From NCBI GenBank assembly GCA_007844125.1, contig CM017567.1, positions 10,830,428-10,894,427 of the forward strand: DNA of 64,000 nt, read 5' to 3'. The notes beneath the pieces are model-generated. The model saw only the letters and a list, made by a program, of their open reading frames with translations. It did no database searches and was not told the DNA's origin. Positions 40,017 through 53,544 of this stretch are shown here, piece by piece. The translations under genes and the position numbers were made by a program. The stretch is from Sinonovacula constricta. Its lineage: Eukaryota; Mollusca; Bivalvia; Cardiida; Solecurtidae. The first letter of the stretch is position 1, and each line of letters starts with the position of its first letter.

Positions 40017-41318
40017 AGAGGTAAACGGTTCAACGAGCAGTAGACCATGACTTTATTATAACATAAAAACATGAAGAGATCAATTATATTTCACCGAGGA
40101 CGGCTCGTTTGTTATTGATACGTGATTATCCAGGCATCCTTCTGTAAAATACAAAGCTCGGTCCCTAAAATGTAAGACTGCATCTCAATACTTTTACTGC
40201 ACTCAATGTTAATCTACAACAGGAAATTATTCTGAACACTAATATCATAAATTATATGTTATGTAGTGGTTTGTTGTTTAATAAAGTGTATGTAATAGCG
40301 AAACCATTGTCAGCACATTATAAAGAACCAAATGTGTAACATTGTTGTTGATTCATACAAACATAATTGGGAATTGGATAAACTTTGTAATGCAAGTAAA
40401 GGAAAGGTTTTAATATGGCATATGGCATTTTGTTAAAATGCCACTGTGACATATGAATTTATCGGGAACCTTATCAAAATTTAAAACTTAAAAATAATGA
40501 ATGGATTTGTTGTATTTGTTGCTGTCCTTCATATTTAGAAAAAAAACATGCCATTGAAAGGTTATTGTAAAATAGAATATATACTGTTAAGAATATTGTT
40601 GTTTATTGGGTTTATCGTCCCACTAACAGTAAGAAGATTGTAAAAAGTAGACACGAGTACTCATCAAAGTAGATTAGATATTTATGCAGGAAATTGGATG
40701 GCAAGGTTGCAGCTAATCGCTGTTAAATTGCTATTGTTTTATCTGATTACATGCTAACTGGTCATTTCTGATTAAGTTAACTTACATAATAACAACAAAT
40801 TGATATAATTTCCTGTTATGACAAAAAGATTCAAGGGGCAAATTTCTTCTAAAGTTTGCGTACAGCATTGGCGAAATAAGAAAGAATGGAAAACAGTGGA
40901 TTATATGTTTGTCTATAATACTTGGCGTTTTGATCGCTGGTGATACTTGAGATGAGTATGTGAGTCTATAGATATTTTGTGCTTTTATTTATTAATTTAA
41001 GAATCTGAAATGAAAGCTCAATCATGTACTGTAACCGGAATACTTGACAAGAATATCATATGTAATCATACCGTATTGTCATGGAAAAATGGCATCATTA
41101 GTATCTGCCGGTCAGGAAGTCGTATTCAATTATTCAATACTCATTCAATTATGGCAATCTCTCAAAAAGCTACAGTACACACTTGGACATACAAGTTTTG
41201 AGAAGACAAATGAATGACGATATTTGTTGTTTGTTCCCATTGATAATACTTTTCCTTTTTTACTGTTCTTGTTGTCTAACTGTACAAAGTGTTTTAGACA
41301 TTTGAGCTTAAGAAATGA
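40017..41318. other. AT-rich non-coding stretch
   Basis: Nothing recognised. Confidence 0.5.
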
Positions 41319-41573
41319 GCTTGCATTAGAGAAACTCGCCAGGAAGTGCGAGGTTAGAGCTCTGGAAAACTTGTTTAAGCACCCCAGTCGGTTCATATTG
41401 CCGACTGACTGTTCCAAGGCGGTGACTGTCGGGTTTGCTCTTTTCCTTAAATGACTCATCGCAAATTTGTTCTTACTTTTCGCTTGGCTTGCATGTGAAA
41501 TACCTTTGTTCTGTGCCTTTTCGGAGTTTGGTATATGCTTGCAATGCTCATAGGACTTTGTCATATATTCTTA
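41319..41573 (+). mobile_element. Dispersed repeat, form 1 copy
   Basis: Reads from AGAAACTCGCCAGGAAGTGC through GTTCCAAGGCGGTGACTG to the constant end GACTTTGTCATATATTCTTA. The hairpin arms CAGTCGG and CCGACTG are both intact around the loop. Frames on both strands across it (76 and 139 codons) are by-products of the repeat. Confidence 0.9.
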
Positions 41574-43130
41574 TTAGCAACACTCTTGCCTCTAAATTTA
41601 TTGCTTTTATTTGTACGGATAATCTCTTCCAACGACTCATTGGCGATGTAGAGGCACTTTAAATCATACATCTTGAAACCTTACCCGCTTGAAGACGCAC
41701 GGTATATACCTATGTTACGTTTAAATATATTCTTAGTAGTACTTAAATGAACTTCACCATTTTCTAAAGGTTATGTCTCATTTACACAATTGTTTAGGTC
41801 AAGGGAATCTTGTTTCCTAATTGACTCTGGTACCCATTTGAATATTTTGTCTATATCACTACCAAGGTTAGTTACTTGCAATATAAATAAATGTAAAAAC
41901 GACGCAGATATTTCAATTACATGTAAGTGAAATATTTTTTTCTAACATTTCTATAACGTCTCTGTCGAAGTTGTCCAGTTAAGACTTGATTTTAAAAAAT
42001 TAAAACAGATTTGACTTTTTATTCTGTATTGTACTACAAATCAGATTACAAATAACAGATGTGACAATAAAACTGTTTAAGGAAGGTAACAGCAACGATC
42101 AAAATCCGCCCACACATCCCACCCCCACCCCACGAAAAAAAAGAAAACGCAAGTGAGGTATTTCTTATTCGATTCGGTAGTGTATTCGTGCATTAAAAGC
42201 CTTTTACAGTCAAAAGAAAGTTTAAAAGGGACACTGTTTTGTTTTTGAAATATTACAGTTATGTTCAATAATTTTCTTTATTGTCAGAACCAAGATAAAT
42301 TTCGATGAGAGGTTTACATAAAAAAATCAAAAGATTTACTTAAAATGCTCAGGCTTATAACCACCATGCAACGAAGCAGTGTGCATACCTTTGTTTTATC
42401 ATATCGTCACACCTGTACCTGGGATACGCTTTTTGAATTTCAACTTGTTATCTTATTGATATATCACCATTTACAGTTCAATGTCATACTGACAGTCGCG
42501 GTCACACTATTGTACCTTCTGAAATTAACTCTGGTTTAAAATGAAACTAGAAAATGTATTCTAATAGTGATGTAAAATATGGAAATACGTAAGCCAGTCA
42601 GAAAAATATAAATGACAAAAATTTTATGACAATCAATATAAAAAGTCATGGATTTTGTATGATTAAAATCCGTGACCTCTTGTTTAACCTATGATATACC
42701 GATTGCACCATAGATTCCTGTTAAATGTAGCGTTTATCTAGCGTTTTACTATACTGCGACTGAAACAGTCTTTTTCAAAAAGTTTTTGTGATAATTTAAA
42801 TGGGTTTCTACCAGCTAATCGCACTTAGGGGTAAGTTGCTTTTGTAAGTATCAGTAATAACCCAGTAGGTTCTTCTTGTTCAGTCGGTTGCTGTTTAGTC
42901 TGCTCCATCTTGTGTAATATGTGTAATTTATCCCGCCATCTCTGTAAATATTGGTTGATATAACCCGTGTGATAAAGATGAGCTTTATCAACTGATATTC
43001 GCCCACCTGTTCTAAACCAGACTACTTTTTTGACGACGCGATCGGGAATGTTTACGTGAACGATACTCATTTATAGCGAAATTATGCTTGTGATCATCCC
43101 AAAAATGTCCATGATATAAAAATTGGTAAA
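41574..43130. other. AT-rich non-coding stretch
   Basis: Nothing recognised apart from a short C-rich patch near 42104-42135. Confidence 0.5.
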
Positions 43131-43260
43131 CAGAGCAACCAAGGCAATTAAAAATAGGGGATGAGTGAGGTCTCGATCTGTGATCTGCAGGATTGAAAAT
43201 TTAAGTGTGGCGGCGGCTTAACCAACTTAGCTAATTGGACAGTTCATCGCGACCTTCCGA
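43131..43260 (-). mobile_element. Candidate tRNA-derived SINE or tRNA pseudogene
   Basis: On the minus strand a full box A match, TAGCTAAGTTGG (43233-43222), is followed about 40 bases later by AGATCGAGACC (43179-43169), a partial box B. The part between reads like an anticodon-arm region (AAGCCGCCGCC...). The tRNA arms do not pair well enough for a functional tRNA. Confidence 0.5.
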
Positions 43261-44426
43261 AGTTCTATTTAACAATGATATCGAATATTTGTAAACACAA
43301 AAATATATAAAAGCTTTTTTTATCAAAATATACACATTTACAATTCAAAAGCATGCACAAATCTGAAACAAAATGAAATACAGGCACATGATTAAAACTG
43401 TTTAGGAAAAGTAATAAAATCAATAAAAATACGAATTTGTAGCTTGCAACAATAGAAACAACTGTTAAAATGTCAGATTATGTGAGTCCCTGTTGTTTTA
43501 ATGGTTTTTTGTGTGAATTAAAGTAGAAGTAGCGGTAAATTTAAATATTTCCCTTTTTAATCCAATAAGCTTGTCTTTGGGTGTGTTCTTTTGTCATTTA
43601 AATGACTTAGTGTTATTTTCACATAGCCAACCTGCATAATCCTTCATGAATATACATGCATACGTTATCAACAGTCTAGCAGATATAGATTTAAAATGGC
43701 CTTATCTGTTTCTTAATTTTTGCCCTTCAAATTAATTTTCCCATTGCGCCAGAAACTATACCTGTGACAAACAAGTAATGATTGTCGGTAATTGGGTCAC
43801 GTCTTTGAAGAAGCCATAGGGAAAAGAAACGGTCATATCGCGGAAATCATATCAGACCCATACGTCAAAAAAAGAATATGGAATTTACTCGCAATATTTG
43901 GTTGTCAGGTTGTTAGTCGCTACCAATATATAAAATAATTTTCCTGACGTGTCTTAGGCAATAAGAATTGTTTTAGGAATTAAATTATCTACTATATTCG
44001 ATGGGTCACCTTGCAAAAATGTGCTGGCTGACTTTAAATGTGGTATGTATTGAATGTACGAGATTTTACTTCTTGCATTGGCCCACAATGTAAATGACGA
44101 GAGTTTAAAACAATCTCTGAGGCTAACCTAACTATAATGACATGCATTAAAACAAATCTAAAACGACACTTTCTATGCATACATTCTAATTAAGGACAGA
44201 ACTCGTATGTGTGCGCTAGAGACGGAAACGTTTCTTGGTTAACTGCATCAATGTCGTTGTTATTCATAAACGTAGTATACTTGGTGTTTTAAAAATGGGC
44301 TCATATACTTAGATTAGTTAGTTTAATCTATACATGTAGTGTATATCTCATATGTTTTCACATTTTCACTATGTGCGTTATGTACTTAAGATAGTTTTAT
44401 AACCGTCTAATAAGTGCAGTACAAGT
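43261..44426. other. AT-rich non-coding stretch
   Basis: Nothing recognised. Confidence 0.5.
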
Positions 44427-44617
44427 CATTGCTTGCACTTGAGAAACCCTTGTTTAAGCACCCCGGTAGTTCCTTTCTGCCTACTGGCCGTTCCAAGGCG
44501 GTAACTATTGAGCGTGCCCTTTTAGTAAAATGAATCCTCACAGATTTGTTCTTACTTTTACATTCGGCTATCATGTGAAAACCATTGTACTGTGCCTTTT
44601 CAGGGTTTGGAGTATGT
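44427..44617 (+). mobile_element. Dispersed repeat, form 1 copy with internal deletion
   Basis: Starts CATTGCTTGCACTTGAGAAAC and then skips about 40 bases present in other copies (the CAGAGCTCTG palindrome region), resuming at TTTAAGCACCCC. The core GTTCCAAGGCGGTAACT is intact; the hairpin arms are mutated. It ends near GTATGTCGG, slightly before the constant end of other copies. Confidence 0.85.
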
Positions 44618-47600
44618 CGGGGCGGTAACCATTACATGGCAGGCGTGTAAGTGCTGGGTAAATTTAATATTATCTTCTCTCAGCACATGTTTTAAAAGAA
44701 ACAATTGAAATGCTTTTATAATGAACGTATGGTTTAATGTCAGTTATTTATTGCTGGCTGTCTGTTGTCTGTGACATTCTTTCACGTACTCTGCAGGGAA
44801 TATGTGTACTAGACATTTAGGTTAATGTCTACGACAGACACTAAAACAATTTTTTTTATCATGAAAATAGTTATAATATACGCCAGTTTTCGTCCTCGCT
44901 CGGCAATTACTCACTTGAAAACCATAAATAAAGCTAACCTTTCTCAATGGAACACAACGCTTTACCAAAGATAATCTGTTTTCTAAAGAAAAAAATAAGA
45001 TAACGATTTAATGCATTTATCCTCCTTGTTCTGAAAACAGTGTTTAGCTTGATACTGCGCATACATTGGGAACATTTTGGAAATTGATGATGTCCTCAGG
45101 AAAATTTCTATTCTTTATATGCGGAAATATAATAAAAATACGAGGTAAATTAGCTTCTTAAATCCCGAATCCTTGATAAAATCTTCATCTCATCCCGCGA
45201 TATGTTGCATACATTCTAATTACTAGTGCATATAAATCATTTTAAACGGTGGATTATGTTGGCAGATGGTAGAAATTTAACGACTGAGCTCTTGTGTCTG
45301 TTGTGTATCTTTGCTTACGCTTTTGTTTTATGTAATGAAATGTCAACATGCAATGATGCATGCTGTATACGGTGTCTGATTTGAATTGTATTATTATAAT
45401 AAGTTAAAGCATGTAAATCTTAAGAGCGAGTAACAAAACAAAATTAATAAGTATTTTACTTGTCGCTACGCCTACGATCTTTTTTTTTCCATTTTATACA
45501 CAGATGCGATGCTTTTCTATGTATATCTTTTCAAGCAAATGAACAAGGTTAACAATGCTCATTTTATTGCGACTCTACATTGTAGTATACATACATATGA
45601 CAGATAGTGTCATTTACGAAATGGTTTTGTATGCTAGGCAATCATTAGGGGATTCTACCAGCGATACTAGCTTCTCTCACGCATTTTTATAAGCTTATTC
45701 ATTATTCCAGAGAAATATTATTCTGTCATGGTTTTAGAATAGGCTTCTATCAGCGTTAATATAGACAATGTCGTTAAAGGGCTGTATTTGGAATAAAGAT
45801 ATTGTACTATCATGCTGAGTCTGTATTGCAGGTTTTAATTCATGGATTTATTAATTGATTGATTATTTATATTTTATACATATTTAAATATTTTATTAGG
45901 TTTAAAAACAGCGTGTAAAATCATGATGCCATTTTGTTAATATAAAATGTATTTGATTTGCGCCTAAATATTTTAAAGCAGTTCATGTATCATTATGAAA
46001 ACACAATTCGAAAACACTTTTATTTAGAAAAAAAAAGTCGCACCAGGGGTGGAAATGTTTTATTTTAAATGACTTCAAGCACAAACATGACCATTAGCAT
46101 ATTTCAGACAGCACCGCGACTACTTAAAACTGGCCGATTTTAAGCGTTCATCACACTTTGCTCACGTTCTTCATTTAAAAAAAAATCGAATATCAGGATA
46201 ATCAGATAATTAATAATGAAGCCAGTAGAACTAATGACTACTCTCATACGTATGAACAAGTATACGTTTATACCTTTGAACCAACATTTCCTTAATCACT
46301 GCCTGCATTTCACATTCAGATTTTGTGATACTTCACATTTGAACATAGCTTGATTAATAATGTCGGGTTAAAGTGTACAGTATTAAACAGACACTATAAA
46401 CAATTTAGTAAATATCAAAAGCAAACACGTGTTGGTTAACTGCTTCATAAAACGTACAGCCTAAAGTTTAAGTATTATCAAAGCAATAATTCATTGAATC
46501 TTTGGGGATGCAAATTTCTCCGTCATTTTGTTCTGTACACGCGGTCTCATGAGCTAAAGGCCTTTAAATAATTCCAGTCAACATTACGAGATGTCCACCG
46601 GTTTTTCGAAATTAACCAATCTCTAAGAAGGTATAAAAAATCCATATAAATTGTATCATTTGTTAAAACCTGATACGCATGTACAAAACCTGAGCGCGTT
46701 CATTTTTTGGCAATTAGATGAGATTGAACATGTCTCATTGCGTTTTCACAAGAGCACGCTCATGAAAATCACAGCACTTATGATTAAATATTATGCTGAG
46801 TTCCTAGGTAACACACTAGGCAACACAAGTTAATAACATCAACGCAAAACTATCTAAGTCAGTTTGTATATATGTGTACAAGTACATTGTATATAACTTT
46901 GTATTTGTAACTCTATATTCCCCAATATCTATAATTCATAATTTATCATTTGATTTTTTTTGAACCACTGGAAAAAAAGTCTACAGTTAAGATTTAGAAA
47001 ATAATCTGTATGCTTGTAAAATTCTAAATGCATTTACATAGCGATCAACTGGCTAGGGTCATATGTGTGGACACCGTCTCGGTCAATTATTTGCTTGTTG
47101 TTTCTATTTTCGTCTTGTTTTAAATGCATATTATAATTTATCTTATATCCAACACAGCACAAAATAAGTGTAAAATGCTTTCCCTCAATAAGTTACATTC
47201 ATTTAATAAAGGAGAAACTATCTTTATATGATTGTTTTCTTTCCTTTCAACTAGTTTGAACGAACTGATTGTCGTTTAAACAAAACCTACGCATTCCTCT
47301 TCTGATGCAGCCTTAGCAAAAGATGTGTAATATTAGATCAATTAACAGAAGCAGTTCCATCAGTGGCACTTTCCATAAACTATTTTTAGGTGAAGATGTT
47401 AAAAGGAAGTTGAAACCTTTGTTGAGTGCTATTTTAAATGATAGTACATGTTGCGATTGTCATAGCATATTAGTCTATTGTAAAAAGACATACAACCTTA
47501 GATTTTATCCTTCTCTGAAGAATGAACGTTTGTCGAATTTCAATTGATACGAGTATATGCTTAAGGAAAATGTACGCTTTATTTTAATGTACGCCTTTAA

Positions 47601-49640
47601 AGATTGTTTCACTTAATTTAAATGCTATTGAAGTTTAAACACCATAATTATGATATTACAGTCACACGACTATGACTTTTTAAATTTATACAATTGGACC
47701 GATAGTTTATTTACTTTAACTGTATTTTTATATCTTTTAAACAACACTTTTCTTTTACTTCTGTAAGCATATTTACAAAAATATCGAGTTCAAACATAAA
47801 CCAATAAGTCGGTCCATTTTTTTAACGTTTAGAACTTTGTGAAAGAGCGAAAACTTTTTAACTACTGCCACAATGATGCGCGTTTTCTTTTTCAAATTGA
47901 GGTAAGGAAATGTATACAGATGTGTTGAATAATATTTATGATGAAACGTTATACCAATTGCCATCGCGTTTCTAATTAATATGTTTGATATAATAGCAAC
48001 AAATGTTCCACTGAAGAAAGAAACGTTTACTGACAGCTGCTAAGCTATTGAAATAACCGGTTTTTTACCAGATTAAACATAATCAATCTAGAATATATTA
48101 ATTTAATGAGCTTAAAGGCGGGACACTGCAGGATATATATATATATTAATAAGTTCATCGTGACAGTTTTTAGCCCTCATTTCCTGTCAGAATTCCAAGA
48201 CGTTCGTATTGCTGGGAATACTATTGTCACGAACGGAAAAAACAACTTTCTCATTGTTTATGCAAGTTACATCTCCTGAAAAGATAGATATAGCCAAATT
48301 TTGCATACATACATTCTTTTTGTTTTATTCCAACAAACTGGATTATAGATCAGCAGCACTAACTCAATTTGCCGATCAATTGTGTATTGTCACCAGTCAA
48401 ACTGCAAGTGGAGGTTACTCCTGTAACATCGATGTTTGGCTTCGTTAATTGTTTGGTTGAAGTTGCTAATTGGATGTGACGTGTTTATAAGTTTTACTAT
48501 CATTACTACTATTTTAGGATTGATTTTGTCTCACGGCGGTATCGCAAACAGTCAGGGTGGGTAGGTAAAAATGCTGGCCGATTAGATACTGTTAATCATC
48601 TTAACCTCAATTGAGAAATGGCAAGCACAGCTATTGATATATTGGTTGTGCAATCTGGAGAAAGATCCTGCAATTGGGGGATACACAGCTAAGCTACAAT
48701 TTAATACTATGTGATTTAATACTATCTGATTGTAACCATAATGATTATGTAATGTATGTTGCCTTTTGCTGACGCATACTACCATACATACATAAATTTT
48801 GAAAAAGAAAGATGTTTCGCTGATTCATTCTTTTCCAACAATAAACTTTTCCTATGTTTAATCGTGGTATATGTATATTATGTTTTATATGTATATTATA
48901 TGTATTATATATAATATATTATGGTATATAGATGGCCCTTTGCGCAAAACCGCAGATAATTACGTAATTCAAAATGGCGTTCTCCTAGTCGGAAAATTTT
49001 GTAAGTGAAGGCAATTTTGATTATTCCAACCCCATGGATTGTTCGAAGTTAATTGGTGGTCCCGACGACTTCGAATAACCGAAGTTCGACTGTATTAATT
49101 AATATAGGCCGTAAATAAGGCTGTTTACACGATCTGTGTTCTCTATGTGTGAAATACTGTTGCAAGTTAAGAAATACAGTGTGTACCTGCCATACAAGAT
49201 GAATCCGGCGTGTTAACACTTTGTGAATTTTTTATTGATTAGATTCAAGTTCACGGTACTTTACGCATACTCCGTTCTTTTCTAGGAAATTTCAAATCAG
49301 AGTTTGCACGAAAACATATGTCAATCGGGAGCCAAAAACTAAATGTCATTTTAATTAATAGGTATTTAGTATTAATAGTATTTTCTACCGGTAAACAAAA
49401 TACATTTTGTCTAGAAAGTTATAATTCTAATGATACCATTTTATCAGTATTGGTTTCCTGGCTTTATTTGTGTCTTAATACATGTGTTCTCCAATTAATT
49501 CGAAAATCTGAAATCGAACAAACTGCAAAAGTTATAAACTATACACACAATATCATGAATTGGTATGTAAGACAGCCAGAAACTCCATCGTAAGAGCTGA
49601 TGTTCTCAAAAACTTTAGTTTAAACCGGTGCTGCCTCTAT
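44618..49640. other. AT-rich non-coding stretch of 5 kb
   Basis: No gene recognised; frames of 60-91 codons show no motifs. Short AT-dinucleotide runs occur at 48132-48147 and 48870-48930. At 49030-49090 the words TTCGAAGTTAATTGG and GACTTCGAATAACCG look like part of a dispersed repeat, but no second copy is in the window. Confidence 0.5.
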
Positions 49641-49760
49641 CATTCTGCTTTAAGCTTGTTTCTCTGGTAGGGGAAGGGTTCAAAGATTAGCGCTTCTACC
49701 TAGTTAATTTAATTGGCTGTTAATCACATATATGCAAAGGTCGCCTTAACTATCGGAGAG
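49641..49760 (-). mobile_element. Possible degraded tRNA-derived SINE
   Basis: On the minus strand CCAATTA...TAACTAGGTAGAAGCGC followed by CTTTGAACCCTTCCCC resembles a box A to box B layout and part of the 43.2-kb candidate (CCAATTAGCTAAGTTGG). Too degraded for certainty. Confidence 0.3.
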
Positions 49761-49984
49761 ATGATACTTTCTACAGTTTAAATGACAATAACTTATGCAA
49801 GTCATAATTTCTCATGTATTGTTTTTGTCTATATGTGATTTTCACACTGACAAAGAGAGTATATTATTCTCAAGTTCAATATTAGATAGTACGGTAATTT
49901 GTTATCTCCGCAATACTATCTATGTATACATCTGTATAATCAACTATCCAATAGAAAAATGTTAAATCTGATTTAATCACTTCA

Positions 49985-51053
49985 TACAGTGGGGCCCTGC
50001 AAGTAACATGTTATGTCTATTCTTCCTAAGAGATATCGTCTTAAATGTAAATGGTAATCTAGATGGTATAATGAAGTTGAATAATGTAAATATTTTCATA
50101 CTATTATTATTTGCGGACGACGCGGAATTATTAGCCCAGAATCCCGAATCACTCCAATCAATGTTAAATGATGTAGATAAGTATTGTAAAATATTTAATC
50201 TCAAGATGAACGTTAATAAAACTAAAAATATGATATTTGAGAAGGGTCATCATACAAATTATGATTTTTGTCTAAATAATACAAAATTAAAAATTGTAAA
50301 ATTATTCACATATCTAGGCGGTTACTTACATAAAAATGGAAGAAAATTTGCTCAACATGCCGCGTATAAGTCACACATTTTATTTACTATTTAATATGAT
50401 CAAATCGAATTAGCAAAAATATACTCTTTGATTCTCTAATAGGATCGACGCTCAACTATAGCGTTGAGACTTGGTGTGTAGATAAGGCACCATATAGAGA
50501 AAAAAATTTATAGAAAAATTCTGGGTGTTGACATACCTACCAATTCATAAGATCTTTACGGCGAACTTAAAAGGTTGCCCTTGTATATACATCGAACAAT
50601 ATTACTGATCAAGTATTGGATAAAAAAATTAAACATAAACCAGAATTGTTTACTTGCTAATATCTACAAAATGCTTCAAATAGGTGTAGATAATGGAAAT
50701 TTGAATTACAACCCATATAACAACGCATAATAGATAGTTACTATCAACAGTGGTATACAAACATTAATAGTCTACCCTGTCTGCATTCCTTCTGTTAATT
50801 AAAACTTATATTTGAATTAGAAAAAATACCTTACCATTATTAAAGAACCTAAATATAGGATTGCAAAGTCTAAAATTAGAACTTCTTCCTTCTCATAATT
50901 TATTTATCGATCAAGGGAGACATATTTACTCGCTTAGAAATGAAGAAAATATGTAAAGATTGTCAACTAAATCTGGTAGAAAATGAATATCACTGCCTTT
51001 TAATTTGTGCAAAATATTTAATACTAAGACATCTATTCATATTGTAAATGGGC
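49985..51053 (+). pseudogene. Reverse transcriptase fragment, inactive
   Basis: The RT copies the element's RNA into DNA at the target site. Visible parts: a degraded QG.PAS.ML entry motif just before 50008; the catalytic FADD box (FADDAELLAQNPESLQ), with FADD at 50110-50121; LKMNVNKTKNMIFEKG; LFTYLGGYLHKNG; then after stops and shifts RKILGVDIPTN, LYGELKRLPLYIHRTI, QRIIDSYYQQWYTN; and a C-terminal C-x2-C...H...C segment (KICKDCQLN to NEYHCLLICAKY, 50946-51026). The catalytic Asp pair is kept, but the upstream RT blocks and endonuclease are missing and the downstream frame is broken. Confidence 0.88.
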
Positions 51054-51235
51054 TAAAAAGGTAGATAAATTGTGCCAGCTTTGTGCGAAAAAGTGGTTTA
51101 AATATTTCCATGTATATATGTCTCCACATTAAGCTTGCTTTCCTCTGACAATCCATTTAAACTGTGTTGAGATCATACTGTTGTTTTGCTACAACCATAT
51201 ATTCGTTTTATGCAATAAAATATTGTATTGTAAAT
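49985..51235 (+). mobile_element. 5'-truncated non-LTR retrotransposon (LINE)
   Basis: The segment enters in the reverse transcriptase domain, runs through the post-RT region and Cys/His tail, and ends with a short 3' sequence containing AATAAA (51215-51220). There is no endonuclease domain, LTR or long poly(A). 5' truncation is typical of target-primed reverse transcription. The RT frame is open for 128 codons, while the rest has many stops. The post-RT motifs suggest an L2/CR1-like clade, but this is from memory of family style and untested. A form 2 dispersed repeat begins directly at its 3' end. Confidence 0.85.
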
Positions 51236-51406
51236 AGGTAAATAAGAAAAGGTCCTATAAAAATTTCCACAGATATTTAAATATTATCTACCTGTAGACA
51301 AAGGCAAACAAGGTAAATGTAAATGCAACAAAAACACAGAGACGAGACATAACACATAAAAAGAAAAAAACATCAGTTACCGCCTTGGAACGGTCAGTCG
51401 GCAAAA
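51236..51406 (-). mobile_element. Dispersed repeat, form 2 copy
   Basis: Starts GGTAAATAAGAAAAGGTCC, continues with ATTTCCACAGATATTTAAA, TAGACAAAGGCAAAC, CACAGAGACGAGACATAACA and the core TACCGCCTTGGAACGGTCAG. It stops inside the loop of the family hairpin (CAGTCGGCAAAA), lacking the other arm. Confidence 0.85.
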
Positions 51407-52144
51407 GGGCCAAAAATATCTTTCTTTTGAATGAGATACTCGTAAATGCATCTTAAGACATAATATTTATGACTCCCCTACTTCAGACTTTGTGCTGACC
51501 TGATGTGTTCTTGCATAAGATCCCATGGATAGAACCAATCAGATCTTCATCAGAAAGTCATCACGTTTTTAATTAAGCCATCTGTTTCTTTCAAAGTATC
51601 AATTCGTTACAATTAAGGAATACCATCTGCTTCTTTACGTCTGACGGTAGATTTCCGCGGTCAAATTTCCGGTTAAGTTCCAAAGCAGATGCTGACCATT
51701 GGTTTGTATTTCACTACAACGAAGGATATATCCTCAAGGAAATGATAAAACTCTCATAAATAAAATATTTATGGCCGTCATCGTTTGATTTTATAGATAT
51801 ACAGTGTTTTTCAAACTATGAACCTATTTATAAAAGTGTTTGTCTATAGACAGTTGGCTGGCTGCCTATGGGACATGAAAGATATCCTCGCGAGGTGTGA
51901 ATAAAAACCGACATCTCATCGACATCTTCAAGTTTAAACAAACCTTCCTTCTCAAAAAGTTAAACTGACAGTTATTATAGCAGATATATGCAGAATTCTA
52001 GTTACGTTTCAATTCAATGCGAACCAAATATCCAAACATAAAGTTTACGAAGAAACAAGTAAACAAATAGTGCTATACTAAAAAAGAAAACAACGTCCTC
52101 AAATTGACCAACATGTTCATTATTCATATTATTACTATTAAAGG
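51407..52144. other. AT-rich non-coding stretch
   Basis: Nothing recognised. Confidence 0.5.
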
Positions 52145-52159
52145 ATATTATTATTATTA

Positions 52160-52218
<59 letters not shown>
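52145..52218. repeat. (ATT)n microsatellite
   Basis: About 24 TTA units with one C interruption near 52161. Confidence 0.95.
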
Positions 52219-52223
52219 GGTAG

Positions 52224-52416
52224 AAGAAGTTATAGTAGTAGTAGTGGTGGTATAAGTAATAATAGAATCGTAGTAATTAGTAATCGTAGTAGTTGTGGTG
52301 GTAGTCGTAGTAGGAGGACCAGCCGCGGCAGCATCAGTAGTAAAGCAGTAGTAGTAGACGTAAAAATAATAGTAGCATCATTAACAGTAGTAGCATCAGT
52401 ATTAGTAGTAATGGTG

Positions 52417-52505
<89 letters not shown>
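52224..52505. repeat. (AGT)n-class trinucleotide array
   Basis: About 280 bases of AGT/GTA/GGT triplets on the plus strand, degenerate on the left and nearly pure from about 52425 to 52504. It is the reverse complement motif of the (ACT)n arrays at 8.3 and 10.8 kb. A minus-strand Thr-rich frame of 104 codons is a by-product. Confidence 0.95.
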
Positions 52506-52506
<1 letters not shown>

Positions 52507-53544
52507 TCATCTGTGTCGAGTCCGCAATGAATACTCGAAAGCATTTCTATTTTGATGTTTGACCTCTAAGGGAAACAGTAAAATTTTAAATAGGCATAGA
52601 CTTTTGCACAAGACACACTGTCGTGTCATTATTATAACATGCATTACAATTTCACTCCTTAGTTTAACACAGAATAGTTTAACTATAAATATGTTGATAA
52701 AAATCAACCATAGACATATAAACAACATGCCAAAAGTTTACAATGAAGCACTTATTTTTATGTATTTGGGTTTTATGGCACACAGACACTTAACAGGTCA
52801 TACGGCGCCTACAACTTAGTTTTAGCATTGACCTCTAAGTGTAACCTTACTCTATGGGTCAGCGTTATTACAGTTATTGCATAAGATATACCGTCTCTTC
52901 GTGGCTGTTAATTTCGCTAGTGAATCAAATAACTAAAGAAACTAGAAACATATAAAGTGCAATTATTACAAGTCATTTAATACGTGAATACTTTGGGGAA
53001 TGAGGTAAGTTGAAGCTTTAAAGTAAATTGTAGCATGTAAACAACATATTATTATTGATCATACAAATAAAGACTAGTGTTGCGGTCAAAAAATATATTT
53101 AAAGACTTGGGTAATGCAATATTGACAGAGGACTCAAAACAATATATTGACCGAAACATAAGTCTTTACTTGTTGCATCACATACCCTTATATTTACATT
53201 TCCAAAGCTTACCGCTGTAATGAACTATACATAAATATTAGTTTTTTTCTCGATGAACTACAGTGTGACGTAGAAATCGAGCTTTTGCATTCCTGATTGC
53301 TAATTGGCTAGGTTGTCAGAGCTTAATTTACTGCGGACTGCTTCAATAAATGAACGTAAACATGATTCAAATTCACGTCACACAGCAGACCTTTATAACA
53401 TTTTCGAAGGATAAGTTTTACTTTTGCATTTGCTTGTAAACGCATTGCATATAATTGTGGTTTCAAACACTCTATCTTTTTGCAAATCTGTAATAGTGAC
53501 ATTTATATAATTATAATTGAGGAACTACGTTCGTTTTGTTTCGC
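52506..53544. other. AT-rich non-coding stretch
   Basis: Nothing recognised. Confidence 0.5.
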
